Shown piece after piece: positions 9,601-24,239 of a stretch of 64,000 bases of DNA. This DNA comes from Lasioglossum baleicum. Taxonomy: Eukaryota > Arthropoda > Insecta > Hymenoptera > Halictidae. Position 1 is the first letter of the stretch. Each line of letters begins with the position of its first letter. Made by a program: the position numbers and the translations under genes. The notes under the pieces are model-generated. The model had not been told where the DNA came from and searched no databases. It saw only the letters and a program-made list of their open reading frames with translations. The stretch covers positions 1,798,001 to 1,862,000 of the forward strand of contig NW_027469083.1 of assembly GCF_051020765.1 (NCBI RefSeq), written 5' to 3'.

Positions 9601-12225
9601 CGCAGAAGGAGGCAGCGGAGAGGGAGAGGGAAGCCGACCGGCTCTCCGCCAGGAGGCTAGCATCGGCGGGGCAACCCCGACGAGGCCGACGGCCCCCGTA
9701 AGGGGCCGCAGACGTCATGGCGGCGGTGGTACTACTTAGTACTTCCACCGCCGCCAAGGGGGGCTGGCCGTTAAGGCGCCCCCGAGGTGGACAGGTCGCG
9801 GGGGGCGAGGTGGGGCAATAATCCCCCCCCCCCTCTACAAAGATGCGAACTGCCGGTCGACCCCCTCCTTTTATTTTATAATATTTCATTTTACTCTATA
9901 TTATAAATTTTATCTTTATCTTTTATTCCCCTTTATTTTGCCCCCCTTCTTATGTTTGTTGTGTTTTGTCCATTGTATTTATTTACTTATTATTATTTAT
10001 TTATTTATTGACTTTTATTTTATCTATTTTATCTATACACCTTTTCAATTATTGATTTTATCTTTTATTTTATCATATTTTTAAGTTTTATGCGGGTTGA
10101 CCAGGGGGGTGGGACGGGGGGAGGGGACAGACGCGAGCCCGATCTCGCCTCTGTCCCCTCCTTGTCGCGGCGGAAAAAAATACAATGCAGCGTGTACGAG
10201 TATTTGCAAATGTATAAAAATCGGATGGCGCGGTAACAAAAATTCTAAATTATACAGCACAAGTTGCAGCAATGCATGCGCATAAGTTAAATTACCTGCA
10301 CACCGCCGTTTCCTCAGACTGTGTTTTCATAACTGGCCCTAGGAGGATCGCAGTGCCACCACTGCGAGGAGGCCCAGGACTCTGCGCGGCATACGCTGGA
10401 AGAATGTCCAGCGTGGTCGGCACCGCGCAGAGACCTAAGGGGCGTTATTGGGATGGACCTCCCGTTGCCGGTCGTGGTCGACCACATGATCGGTAGCGAG
10501 AGGTCAAGAGCAGCGATTGGCTCCTTCTGCGAGATTGTGATAACGCAGAAGGAGGCAGCGGAGAGGGAGAGGGAAGCCGACCCGCTCTCCGCCAGGAGGC
10601 TAGCATCGGCGGGGCAACCCCGACGAGGCCGACGGCCCCCGTAAGGGGCCGCAGACGTAATGGCGGCGGTGGTACTACTTAGTACTTCCACCGCCGCCAA
10701 GGGGGGCTGGCCGTTAAGGCGCCCCCCAGGTGGACAGGTCGCGGGGGGCGAGGTGGGGCAATAATCCCCTCCCCCCCTCTACAAAGATGCGAACTGCCGG
10801 TCGACCCCCTCCTTTTATTTTATAATATTTCATTTTACTCTATATTATAAATTTTATCTTTATCTTTTATTCCCCTTTATTTTGCCCCCCTTCTTATGTT
10901 TGTTGTGTTTTGTCCATTGTATTTATTTACTTATTATTATTTATTTATTTATTGACTTTTATTTTATCTATTTTATCTATACACCTTTTCAATTATTGAT
11001 TTTATCTTTTATTTTATCATATTTTTAAGTTTTATGCGGGTTGACCAGGGGGGTGGGACGGGGGGAGGGGACAGACGCGAGCCCGATCTCGCCTCTGTCC
11101 CCTCCTTGTCGCGGCGGAAAAAAATACAATGCAGCGTGTACGAGTATTTGCACATGTATAAAAATCGGATGGCGCGGCAACAAAAATTCTAAATTATACA
11201 GCACAAGTTGCAGCAATGCATGCGCATAAGTTAAATTACCTGCATACCGCCGTTTCCTCAAACTGTGTGTTCATAACTGGCACTAGGAGGATCGCAGTGC
11301 CACCACTGCGAGGAAGCCCAGGACTCTGCGCGGCATACGCTGGAAGAATGTCCAGCGTGGTCGGCACCGCGCAGAGACCTAGGGGGCATTATTGGGATGG
11401 ACCTCCCGTTGCCGGTCGTGGTCGACCACATGATCGGCAGCGAGAGGTCAAGAGCAGCGATTGGCTCCTTCTGCGAGATTGTGATAACGCAGAAGGAGGC
11501 AGCGGAGAGGGAGAGGGAAGCCGACCCGCTCTCCGCCAGGAGGCTAGCATCGGCGGGGCAACCCCGACGAGGCCGACGGCCCCCGTAAGGGGCCGCAGAC
11601 GTAATGGCGGCGGTGGTACTACTTAGTACTTCCACCGCCGCCAAGGGGGCTGGCCGTTAAGGCGCCCCCGAGGTGGACAGGTCGCGGGGGGCGAGGTGGT
11701 GCAATAATCCCCTCCCCCCCCTCTACAAAGATGCTACCTGCCGGTCGACCCCCCTCCTTTTATTTTATAATATTTCATTTTACTCTATATTATAAATTTT
11801 ATCTTTATCTTTTATTCCCCTTTATTTTGCCCCCCTTCTTATGTTTGTTGTCTTTTGTCCATTGTATTTATTTACTTATTATTATTTATTTATTTAATGA
11901 CTTCTATTTTATCTATTTTATCTATACACCTTTACATTTACTGATTTTATCTTTTATTTTATCATATTTTTAAGTTTTATGCGGGTTGACCAGGGTGGTG
12001 GGACGGGGGGAGGGGACAGACGCGAGCCGGAACTCGCCTCTGTCCCCTCCTTGTCGCGTGCGGAAACAAATACAATGCAGCGTGTACGAGTATTTGCACA
12101 TGTATAAAAATCGGATGGCGCGGTAACAAAAATTCTAAATTATACAGCACAAGTTGCAGCAATGCATGCGCATAAGTTAAATTACCTGCATACCTCCGTT
12201 TCCTCAAACTGTGTGTTCATAACTG

Positions 12226-12271
12226 GTCCTGGGCCTCCTCGCAGTGCCACCACTGCGAGGAGGCCCAGGAC
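12226..12271. repeat. Perfect 46-bp palindrome, third copy
   Basis: Identical again, 5,670 bp (six units) after the second copy. Flanking sequence from about 11.73 to 12.57 kb matches 6.06 to 6.90 kb, showing spread as part of a longer block. Confidence 0.9.
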
Positions 12272-15200
12272 TCTGCGCGGCATACGCTGGAAGAATGTCC
12301 AGCGTGGTCGGCACCGCGCAGAGACCTAAGGGACGTTATTGGGATGGACCTCCCGTTGCCGGTCGTGGTCGACCACATGATCGGCAGCGAGAGGTCAAGA
12401 GCAGCGATTGCCTCCTTCTGCGAGATTGTGATAACGCAGAAGGAGGCAGCGGAGAGGGAAAGGGAAGCCGACCCGCTCTCCGCCAGGAGGCTAGCATCGG
12501 CGGGGCAACCCCGACGAGGCCGACGGCCCCCGTAAGGGGCCGCAGACGTAATGGCGGCGGTGGTACTACTTAGTACTTCCACCGCCGCCGAGGGGGGCTG
12601 GCCGTTAAGGAGCCCCCGAGGTGGACAGGTCGCGGGGGGCGAGGTGGTGCAATAATCCCCTCCCCCCCTCTACAAAGATGCGACCTTCCGGTCGACCCCC
12701 CTCCTTTTATTTTATAATATTTCATTTTACTATATATTATAAATTTTATCTTTATCTTTTATTCCCCTTTATTTTGCCCCCCTTCTTATGTTTGTTGTGT
12801 TTTGTCCATTGTATTTATTTACTAATTATTATTTATTTATTGACTTTTATTTTATCTATTTTATCTATACACCTTTTCAATTATTGATTTTATCTTTTAT
12901 TTTATCATATTTTTAAGTTTTATGCGGGTTGACCAGGGGGGTGGGACGGGGGGAGGGGACAGACGCGAGCCCGAACTCGCCTCTGTCCCCTCCTTGTCGC
13001 GTGCGGAAAAAAATACAATGCAGCGTGTACGAGTATTTGCACATGTATAAAAATCGGATGGCGCGGTAACAAAAATTCTAAATTATACAGCACAAGTTGC
13101 AGCAATGCATGCGCATAAGTTAAATTACCTGCATACCGCCGTTTCCTCAGACTGTGTGTTCATAACTGGCCCTAGGAGGATCGCAGTGCCACCACTGCGA
13201 GGAGGCCCAGGACTCTGCGCGGCATACGCTGGAAGAATGTCCAGCGTGGTCGGCACCGCGCAGAGACCTAAGGGGCGTTATTGGGATGGACCTCCCGTTG
13301 CCGGTCGTGGTCGACCACATGATCGGCAGCGAGAGGTCAAGAGCAGCGATTGGCTCCTTCTGCGAGATTGTGATAACGCAGAAGGAGGCAGCGGAGAGGG
13401 AGAGGGAAGCCGACCCGCTCTCCGCCAGGAGGCTAGCATCGGCGGGGCAACCCCGACGAGGCCGACGGCCCCCGTAAGGGGCCGCAGACGTCATGGCGGC
13501 GGTGGTACTACTTAGTACTTCCACCGCCGCCAAGGGGGGCTGGCCGTTAAGGCGCCCCCGAGGTGGACAGGTCGCGGGGGGCGAGGTGGGGCAATAATCC
13601 CCTCCCCCCCCTCTACAAAGATGCGAACTGCCGGTCGACCCCCTCCTTTTATTTTATAATATTTCATTTTACTCTATATTATAAATTTTATCTTTATCTT
13701 TTATTCCCCTTTATTTTGCCCCCCTTCTTATGTTTGTTGTGTTTTGTCCATTGTATTTATTTACTTATTATTATTTATTTATTTATTGACTTTTATTTTA
13801 TCTATTTTATCTATACACCTTTTCAATTATTGATTTTATCTTTTATTTTATCATATTTTTAAGTTTTATGCGGGTTGACCAGGGGGGTGGGACGGGGGGA
13901 GGGGACAGACGCGAGCCCGATCTCGCCTCTGTCCCCTCCTTGTCGCGGCGGAAAAAAATACAATGCAGCGTGTACGAGTATTTGCACATGTATAAAAATC
14001 GGATGGCGCGGCAACAAAAATTCTAAATTATACAGCACAAGTTGCAGCAATGCATGCGCATAAGTTAAATTACCTGCATACCGCCGTTTCCTCAGACTGT
14101 GTGTTCATAACTGGCCCTAGGAGGATCGCAGTGCCACCACTGCGAGGAGGCCCAGGACTCTGCGCGGCATACGCTGGAAGAATGTCCAGCGTGGTCGGCA
14201 CCGTGCAGAGACCTAAGGGGCGTTATTGGGATGGACCTCCCGTTGCCGGTCGTGGTCGACCACATGATCGGCAGCGAGAGGTCAAGAGCAGCGATTGGCT
14301 CCTTCTGCGAGATTGTGATAACGCAGAAGGAGGCAGCGGAGAGGGAGAGGGAAGCCGACCCGCTCTCCGCCAGGAGGCTAGCATCGGCGGGGCAACCCCG
14401 ACGAGGCCGACGGCCCCCGTAAGGGGCCGCAGACGTCATGGCGGCGGTGGTACTACTTAGTACTTCCACCGCCGCCAAGGGGGGCTGGCCGTTAAGGCGC
14501 CCCCGAGGTGGACAGGTCGCGGGGGGCGAGGTGGGGCAATAATCCCCTCCCCCCCCCTCTACAAAGATGCGAACTGCCGGTCGACCCCCTCCTTTTATTT
14601 TATAATATTTCATTTTACTCTATATTATAAATTTTATCTTTATCTTTTATTCCCCTTTATTTTGCCCCCCTTCTTATGTTTGTTGTGTTTTGTCCATTGT
14701 ATTTATTTACTTATTATTATTTATTTATTTATTGACTTTTATTTTATCTATTTTATCTATACACCTTTTCAATTATTGATTTTATCTTTTATTTTATCAT
14801 ATTTTTAAGTTTTATGCGGGTTGACCAGGGGGGTGGGACGGGGGGAGGGGACAGACTCGAGCCCGATCTCGCCTCTGTCCCCTCCTTGTCGCGGCGGAAA
14901 AAAATACAATGCAGCGTGTACGAGTATTTGCACATGTATAAAAATCGGATGGCGCGGTAACAAAAATTCTAAATTATACAGCACAAGTTGCAGCAATGCA
15001 TGCGCATAAGTTAAATTACCTGCACACCGCCGTTTCCTCAGACTGTGTTTTCATAACTGGCCCTAGGAGGATCGCAGTGCCACCACTGCGAGGAGGCCCA
15101 GGACTCTGCGCGGCATACGCTGGAAGAATGTCCAGCGTGGTCGGCACCGCGCAGAGACCTAAGGGGCGTTATTGGGATGGACCTCCCGTTGCCGGTCGTG

Positions 15201-17639
15201 GTCGACCACATGATCGGCAGCGAGAGGTCAAGAGCAGCGATTGGCTCCTTCTGCGAGATTGTGATAACGCAGAAGGAGGCAGCGGAGAGGGAGAGGGAAG
15301 CCGACCCGCTCTCCGCCAGGAGGCTAGCATCGGCGGGGCAACCCCGACGAGGCCGACGGCCCCCGTAAGGGGCCGCAGACGTCATGGCGGCGGTGGTACT
15401 ACTTAGTACTTCCACCGCCGCCAAGGGGGGCTGGCCGTTAAGGCGCCCCCGAGGTGGACAGGTCGCGGGGGGCGAGGTGGGGCAATAATCCCCTCCCCCC
15501 CCTCTACAAAGATGCGAACTGCCGGTCGACCCCCTCCTTTTATTTTATAATATTTCATTTTACTCTATATTATAAATTTTATCTTTATCTTTTATTCCCC
15601 TTTATTTTGCCCCCCTTCTTATGTTTGTTGTGTTTTGTCCATTGTATTTATTTACTTATTATTATTTATTTATTTATTGACTTTTATTTTATCTATTTTA
15701 TCTATACACCTTTTCAATTATTGATTTTATCTTTTATTTTATCATATTTTTAAGTTTTATGCGGGTTGACCAGGGGGGTGGGACGGGGGGAGGGGACAGA
15801 CGCGAGCCCGATCTCGCCTCTGTCCCCTCCTTGTCGCGGCGGAAAAAAATACAATGCAGCGTGTACGAGTATTTGCACATGTATAAAAATCGGATGGCGC
15901 GGTAACAAAAATTCTAAATTATACAGCACAAGTTGCAGCAATGCATGCGCATAAGTTAAATTACCTGCATACCGCCGTTTCCTCAGACTGTGTTTTCATA
16001 ACTGGCCCTAGGAGGATCGCAGTGCCACCACTGCGAGGAGGCCCAGGACTCTGCGCGGCATACGCTGGAAGAATGTCCAGCGTGGTCGGCACCGCGCAGA
16101 GACCTAAGGGGCGTTATTGGGATGGACCTCCCGTTGCCGGTCGTGGTCGACCACATGATCGGCAGCGAGAGGTCAAGAGCAGCGATTGGCTCCTTCTGCG
16201 AGATTGTGATAACGCAGAAGGAGGCAGCGGAGAGGGAGAGGGAAGCCGACCCGCTCTCCGCCAGGAGGCTAGCATCGGCGGGGCAACCCCGACGAGGCCG
16301 ACGGCCCCCGTAAGGGGCCGCAGACGTCATGGCGGCGGTGGTACTACTTAGTACTTCCACCGCCGCCAAGGGGGGCTGGCCGTTAAGGCGCCCCCCAGGT
16401 GGACAGGTCGCGGGGGGCGAGGTGGGGCAATAATCCCCTCCCCCCCCTCTACAAAGATGCGAACTGCCGGTCGACCCCCTCCTTTTATTTTATAATATTT
16501 CATTTTACTCTATATTATAAATTTTATCTTTATCTTTTATTCCCCTTTATTTTGCCCCCCTTCTTATGTTTGTTGTGTTTTGTCCATTGTATTTATTTAC
16601 TTATTATTATTTATTTATTTATTGACTTTTATTTTATCTATTTTATCTATACACCTTTTCAATTATTGATTTTATCTTTTATTTTATCATATTTTTAAGT
16701 TTTATGCGGGTTGACCAGGGGGGTGGGACGGGGGGAGGGGACAGACGCGAGCCCGAACTCGCCTCTGTCCCCTCCTTGTCGCGTGCGGAAAAAAATACAA
16801 TGCAGCGAGTACGAGTATTTGCACATGTATAAAAATCGGATGGCGCGGTAACAAAAATTCTAAATTATACAGCACAAGTTGCAGCAATGCATGCGCATAA
16901 GTTAAATTACCTGCATACCTCCGTTTCCTCAAACTGTGTGTTCATAACTGGCCCTAGGAGGATCGCAGTGCCACCACTGCGAGGAGGCCCAGGACTCTGC
17001 GCGGCATACGCTGGAAGAATGTCCAGCGTGGTCGGCACCGCGCAGAGACCTAAGGGGCGTTATTGGGATGGACCTCCCGTTGCCGGTCGTGGTCGACCAC
17101 ATGATCGGCAGCGAGAGGTCAAGAGCAGCGATTGCCTCCTTCTGCGAGATTGTGATAACGCAGAAGGAGGCAGCGGAGAGGGAGAGGGAAGCCGACCCGC
17201 TCTCCGCAAGGAGGCTAGCATCGGCGGGGCAACCCCGACGAGGCCGACGGCCCCCGTAAGGGGCCGCAGACGTAATGGCGGCGGTGGTACTACTTAGTAC
17301 TTCCACCGCCGCCAAGGGGGCTGGCCGTTAAGGCGCCCCCGAGGTGGACAGGTCGCGGGGGGCGAGGTGGTGCAATAATCCCCTCCCCCCCTCTACAAAG
17401 ATGCGACCTTCCGGTCGACCCCCCTCCTTTTATTTTATAATATTTCATTTTACTATATATTACAAATTTTATCTTTTATTCCCCTTTATTTTGCCCCCCT
17501 TCTTATGTTTGTTGTGTTTTGTCCATTGTATTTATTTACTTATTATTATTTATTTATTGACTTTTATTTTATCTATTTTATCTATACACCTTTTCAATTA
17601 TTGATTTTATCTTTTATTTTATCATATTTTTAAGTTTTA

Positions 17640-20600
17640 TGCGGGTTGACCAGGGGGGTGGGACGGGGGGAGGGGACAGACGCGAGCCCGAATTCGCCTC
17701 TGTCCCCTCCTTGTCGCGTGCGGAAAAAAATACAATGCAGCGAGTACGAGTATTTGCACATGTATAAAAATCGGATGGCGCGGTAACAAAAATTCTAAAT
17801 TATACAGCACAAGTTGCAGCAATGCATGCGCATAAGTTAAATTACCTGCATACCGCCGTTTCCTCAGACTGTGTGTTCATAACTGGCCCTAGGAGGATCG
17901 CAGTGCCACCACTGCGAGGAGGCCCAGGACTCTGCGCGGCATACGCTGGAAGAATGTCCAGCGTGGTCGGCACCGCGCAGAGACCTAAGGGGCGTTATTG
18001 GGATGGACCTCCCGTTGCCGGTCGTGGTCGACCACATGATCGGCAGCGAGAGGTCAAGAGCAGCGATTGCCTCCTTCTGCGAGATTGTGATAACGCAGAA
18101 GGAGGCAGCGGAGAGGGAGAGGGAAGCCGACCCGCTCTCCGCCAGGAGGCTAGCATCGGCGGGGCAACCCCGACGAGGCCGACGGCCCCCGTAAGGGGCC
18201 GCAGACGTCATGGCGGCGGTGGTACTACTTAGTACTTCCACCGCCGCCAAGGGGGGCTGGCCGTTAAGGCGCCCCCGAGGTGGACAGGTCGCGGGGGGCG
18301 GGGTGGGGCAATAATCCCCTCCCCCCCCTCTACAAAGATGCGAACTGCCGGTCGACCCCCTCCTTTTATTTTATAATATTTCATTTTACTCTATATTATA
18401 AATTTTATCTTTATCTTTTATTCCCCTTTATTTTGCCCCCCTTCTTATGTTTGTTGTGTTTTGTCCATTGTATTTATTTACTTATTATTATTTATTTATT
18501 TATTGACTTTTATTTTATCTATTTTATCTATACACCTTTTCAATTATTGATTTTATCTTTTATTTTATCATATTTTTAAGTTTTATGCGGGTTGACCAGG
18601 GGGGTGGGACGGGGGGAGGGGACAGACGCGAGCCCGATCTCGCCTCTGTCCCCTCCTTGTCGCGGCGGAAAAAAATACAATGCAGCGTGTACGAGTATTT
18701 GCACATGTATAAAAATCGGATGGCGCGGCAACAAAAATTCTAAATTATACAGCACAAGTTGCAGCAATGCATGCGCATAAGTTAAATTACCTGCATACCG
18801 CCGTTTCCTCAAACTGTGTGTTCATAACTGGCACTAGGAGGATCGCAGTGCCACCACAGCGAGGAGGCCCAGGACTCTGCGCGGCATACGCTGGAAGAAT
18901 GTCCAGCGTGGTCGGCACCGCGCAGAGACCTAGGGGGCATTATTGGGATGGACCTCCCGTTGCCGGTCGTGGTCGACCACATGATCGGCAGCGAGAGGTC
19001 AAGAGCAGCGATTGGCTCCTTCTGCGAGATTGTGATAACGCAGAAGGAGGCAGCGGAGAGGGAGAGGGAAGCCGACCCGCTCTCCGCCAGGAGGCTAGCA
19101 TCGGCGGGGCAACCCCGACGAGGCCGACGGCCCCCGTAAGGGGCCGCAGACGTAATGGCGGCGGTGGTACTACTTAGTACTTCCACCGCCGCCAAGGGGG
19201 CTGGCCGTTAAGGCGCCCCCGAGGTGGACAGGTCGCGGGGGGCGAGGTGGTGCAATAATCCCCTCCCCCCCTCTACAAAGATGCGACCTTCCGGTCGACC
19301 CCCCTCGTTTTATTTTATAATATTTCATTTTACTATATATTATAAATTTTATCTTTATCTTTTATTCCCCTTTATTTTGCCCCCCTTCTTATGTTTGTTG
19401 TGTTTTGTCCATTGTATTTATTTACTTATTATTATTTATTTATTGACTTTTATTTTATCTATTTTATCTATACACCTTTTCAATTATTGATTTTATCTTT
19501 TATTTTATCATATTTTTAAGTTTTATGCGGGTTGACCAGGGGGGTGGGACGGGGGGAGGGGACAGACGCGAGCCCGAACTCGCCTCTGTCCCCTCCTTGT
19601 CGCGTGCGGAAAAAAATACAATGCAGCGAGTACGAGTATTTGCACATGTATAAAAATCGGATGGCGCGGTAACAAAAATTCTAAATTATACAGCACAAGT
19701 TGCAGCAATGCATGCGCATAAGTTAAATTACCTGCATACCGCCGTTTCCTCAGACTGTGTGTTCATAACTGGCCCTAGGAGGATCGCAGTGCCACCACTG
19801 CGAGGAGGCCCAGGACTCTGCGCGGCATACGCTGGAAGAATGTCCAGCGTGGTCGGCACCGCGCAGAGACCTAAGGGGCGTTATTGGGATGGACCTCCCG
19901 TTGCCGGTCGTGGTCGACCACATGATCGGCAGCGAGAGGTCAAGAGCAGCGATTGCCTCCTTCTGCGAGATTGTGATAACGCAGAAGGAGGCAGCGGAGA
20001 GGGAGAGGGAAGCCGACCCGCTCTCCGCCAGGAGGCTAGCATCGGCGGGGCAACCCCGACGAGGCCGACGGCCCCCGTAAGGGGCCGCAGACGTCATGGC
20101 GGCGGTGGTACTACTTAGTACTTCCACCGCCGCCAAGGGGGGCTGGCCGTTAAGGCGCCCCCGAGGTGGACAGGTCGCGGGGGGCGGGGTGGGGCAATAA
20201 TCCCCTCCCCCCCCTCTACAAAGATGCGAACTGCCGGTCGACCCCCTCCTTTTATTTTATAATATTTCATTTTACTATATATTATAAATTTTATCTTTAT
20301 CTTTTATTCCCCTTTATTTTGCCCCCCTTCTTATGTTTGTTGTGTTTTGTCCATTGTATTTATTTACTTATTATTATTTATTTATTTATTGACTTTTATT
20401 TTATCTATTTTATCTATACACCTTTTCAATTATTGATTTTATCTTTTATTTTATCATATTTTTAAGTTTTATGCGGGTTGACCAGGGGGGTGGGACGGGG
20501 GGAGGGGACAGACGCGAGCCCGATCTCGCCTCTGTCCCCTCCTTGTCGCGGCGGAAAAAAATACAATGCAGCGTGTACGAGTATTTGCACATGTATAAAA

Positions 20601-21590
20601 ATCGGATGGCGCGGCAACAAAAATTCTAAATTATACAGCACAAGTTGCAGCAATGCATGCGCATAAGTTAAATTACCTGCATACCGCCGTTTCCTCAAAC
20701 TGTGTGTTCATAACTGGCACTAGGAGGATCGCAGTGCCACCACAGCGAGGAGGCCCAGGACTCTGCGCGGCATACGCTGGAAGAATGTCCAGCGTGGTCG
20801 GCACCGCGCAGAGACCTAGGGGGCATTATTGGGATGGACCTCCCGTTGCCGGTCGTGGTCGACCACATGATCGGCAGCGAGAGGTCAAGAGCAGCGATTG
20901 GCTCCTTCTGCGAGATTGTGATAACGCAGAAGGAGGCAGCGGAGAGGGAGAGGGAAGCCGACCCGCTCTCCGCCAGGAGGCTAGCATCGGCGGGGCAACC
21001 CCGACGAGGCCGACGGCCCCCGTAAGGGGCCGCAGACGTAATGGCGGCGGTGGTACTACTTAGTACTTCCACCGCCGCCAAGGGGGCTGGCCGTTAAGGC
21101 GCCCCCGAGGTGGACAGGTCGCGGGGGGCGAGGTGGTGCAATAATCCCCTCCCCCCCTCTACAAAGATGCGACCTTCCGGTCGACCCCCCTCGTTTTATT
21201 TTATAATATTTCATTTTACTATATATTATAAATTTTATCTTTATCTTTTATTCCCTTTATTTTGCCCCCCTTCTTATGTTTGTTGTGTTTTGTCCATTGT
21301 ATTTATTTACTTATTATTATTTATTTATTGACTTTTATTTTATCTATTTTATCTATACACCTTTTCAATTATTGATTTTATCTTTTATTTTATCATATTT
21401 TTAAGTTTTATGCGGGTTGACCAGGGGGGTGGGACGGGGGGAGGGGACAGACGCGAGCCCGAACTCGCCTCTGTCCCCTCCTTGTCGCGTGCGGAAAAAA
21501 ATACAATGCAGCGAGTACGAGTATTTGCACATGTATAAAAATCGGATGGCGCGGTAACAAAAATTCTAAATTATACAGCACAAGTTGCAG
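17640..21590 (+). repeat. Two-monomer higher-order repeat (period ~1,886)
   Basis: Alternating unit types repeat: landmarks 18003 and 19889 are one type (gattgcctcc, cctaggagg, gcggggtggggc) and 18948 and 20834 the other (ctagggggcatt, ccaccacagcg, ccaaggggg). Offsets between matching features are 1,886 bp throughout. The flanking type with tactatatatt in its A/T block also recurs; the copy near 17461 has lost 6 bp. Confidence 0.8.
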
Positions 21591-24239
21591 CAATGCATGC
21601 GCATAAGTTAAATTACCTGCATACCGCCGTTTCCTCAGACTGTGTGTTCATAACTGGCCCTAGGAGGATCGCAGTGCCACCACTGCGAGGAGGCCCAGGA
21701 CTCTGCGCGGCATACGCTGGAAGAATGTCCAGCGTGGTCGGCACCGCGCAGAGACCTAAGGGGCGTTATTGGGATGGACCTCCCGTTGCCGGTCGTGGTC
21801 GACCACATGATCGGCAGCGAGAGGTCAAGAGCAGCGATTGGCTCCTTCTGCGAGATTGTGATAACGCAGAAGGAGGCAGCGGAGAGGGAGAGGGAAGCCG
21901 ACCCGCTCTCCGCCAGGAGGCTAGCATCGGCGGGGCAACCCCGACGAGGCCGACGGCCCCCGTAAGGGGCCGCAGACGTCATGGCGGCGGTGGTACTACT
22001 TAGTACTTCCACCGCCGCCAAGGGGGGCTGGCCGTTAAGGCGCCCCCGAGGTGGACAGGTCGCGGGGGGCGAGGTGGGGCAATAATCCCCTCCCCCCCCC
22101 TCTACAAAGATGCGAACTGCCGGTCGACCCCCTCCTTTTATTTTATAATATTTCATTTTACTATATATTATAAATTTTATCTTTATCTTTTATTCCCCTT
22201 TATTTTGCCCCCCTTCTTATGTTTGTTGTGTTTTGTCCATTGTATTTATTTACTTATTATTATTTATTTATTGACTTTTATTTTATCTATTTTATCTATA
22301 CACCTTTTCAATTATTGATTTTATCTTTTATTTTATCATATTTTTAAGTTTTATGCGGGTTGACCAGGGGGGTGGGACGGGGGGAGGGGACAGACGCGAG
22401 CCCGAACTCGCCTCTGTCCCCTCCTTGTCGCGTGCGGAAAAAAATACAATGCAGCGAGTACAAGTATTTGCACATGTATAAAAATCGGATGGCGCGGTAA
22501 CAAAAATTCTAAATTATACAGCACAAGTTGCAGCAATGCATGCGCATAAGTTAAATTACCTGCATACCTCCGTTTCCTCAAACTGTGTGTTCATAACTGG
22601 CCCTAGGAGGATCGCAGTGCCACCACTGCGAGGAGGCCCAGGACTCTGCGCGGCATACGCTGGAAGAATGTCCAGCGTGGTCGGCACCGCGCAGAGACCT
22701 AAGGGGCGTTATTGGGATGGACCTCCCGTTGCCGGTCGTGGTCGACCACATGATCGGCAGCGAGAGGTCAAGAGCAGCGATTGCCTCCTTCTGCGAGATT
22801 GTGATAACGCAGAAGGAGGCAGCGGAGAGGGAGAGGGAAGCCGACCCGCTCTCCGCAAGGAGGCTAGCATCGGCGGGGCATCCCCGACGAGGCCGACGGC
22901 CCCCGTAAGGGGCCGCAGACGTAATGGCGGCGGTGGTACTACTTAGTACTTCCACCGCCGCCAAGGGGGCTGGCCGTTAAGGCGCCCCCGAGGTGGACAG
23001 GTCGCGGGGGGCGAGGTGGTGCAATAATCCCCTCCCCCCCTCTACAAAGATGCGACCTTCCGGTCGACCCCCCTCCTTTTATTTTATAATATTTCATTTT
23101 ACTCTATATTATAAATTTTATCTTTATCTTTTATTCCCCTTTATTTTGCCCCCCTTCTTATGTTTGTTGTGTTTTGTCCATTATATTTATTTACTTATTA
23201 TTATTTATTTATTTATTGACTTTTATTTTATCTATTTTATCTATACACCTTTTCAATTATTGATTTTATCTTTTATTTTATCATATTTTTAAGTTTTATG
23301 CGGGTTGACCAGGGGGGTGGGACGGGGGGAGGGGACAGACGCGAGCCCGAACTCGCCTCTGTCCCCTCCTTGTCGCGTGCGGAAAAAAATACAATGCAGC
23401 GAGTACGAGTATTTGCACATGTATAAAAATCGGATGGCGCGGTAACAAAAATTCTAAATTATACAGCACAAGTTGCAGCAATGCATGCGCATAAGTTAAA
23501 TTACCTGCATACCGCCGTTTCCTCAGACTGTGTGTTCATAACTGGCCCTAGGAGGATCGCAGTGCCACCACTGCGAGGAGGCCCAGGACTCTGCGCGGCA
23601 TACGCTGGAAGAATGTCCAGCGTGGTCGGCACCGCGCAGAGACCTAAGGGGCGTTATTGGGATGGACCTCCCGTTGCCGGTCGTGGTCGACCACATGATC
23701 GGCAGCGAGAGGTCAAGAGCAGCGATTGGCTCCTTCTGCGAGATTGTGATAACGCAGAAGGAGGCAGCGGAGAGGGAGAGGGAAGCCGACCCGCTCTCCG
23801 CCAGGAGGCTAGCATCGGCGGGGCAACCCCGACGAGGCCGACGGCCCCCGTAAGGGGCCGCAGACGTCATGGCGGCGGTGGTACTACTTAGTACTTCCAC
23901 CGCCGCCAAGGGGGGCTGGCCGTTAAGGCGCCCCCGAGGTGGACAGGTCGCGGGGGGCGAGGTGGGGCAATAATCCCCTCCCCCCCCTCTACAAAGATGC
24001 GAACTGCCGGTCGACCCCCTCCTTTTATTTCATAATATTTCATTTTACTCTATATTATAAATTTTATCTTTATCTTTTATTCCCCTTTATTTTGCCCCCC
24101 TTCTTATGTTTGTTGTGTTTTGTCCATTGTATTTATTTACTTATTATTATTTATTTATTTATTGACTTTTATTTTATCTATTTTATCTATACACCTTTTC
24201 ATTTACTGATTTTATCTTTTATTTTATCATATTTTTAAG

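Noticed and set aside
14092..14613. Recurrent 128- to 173-codon - strand open frames (MKYYKIK or MAAVEV starts)
   Set aside because: They are antisense to the R1 codons. Length varies with C-run indels, and no protein family is recognisable.
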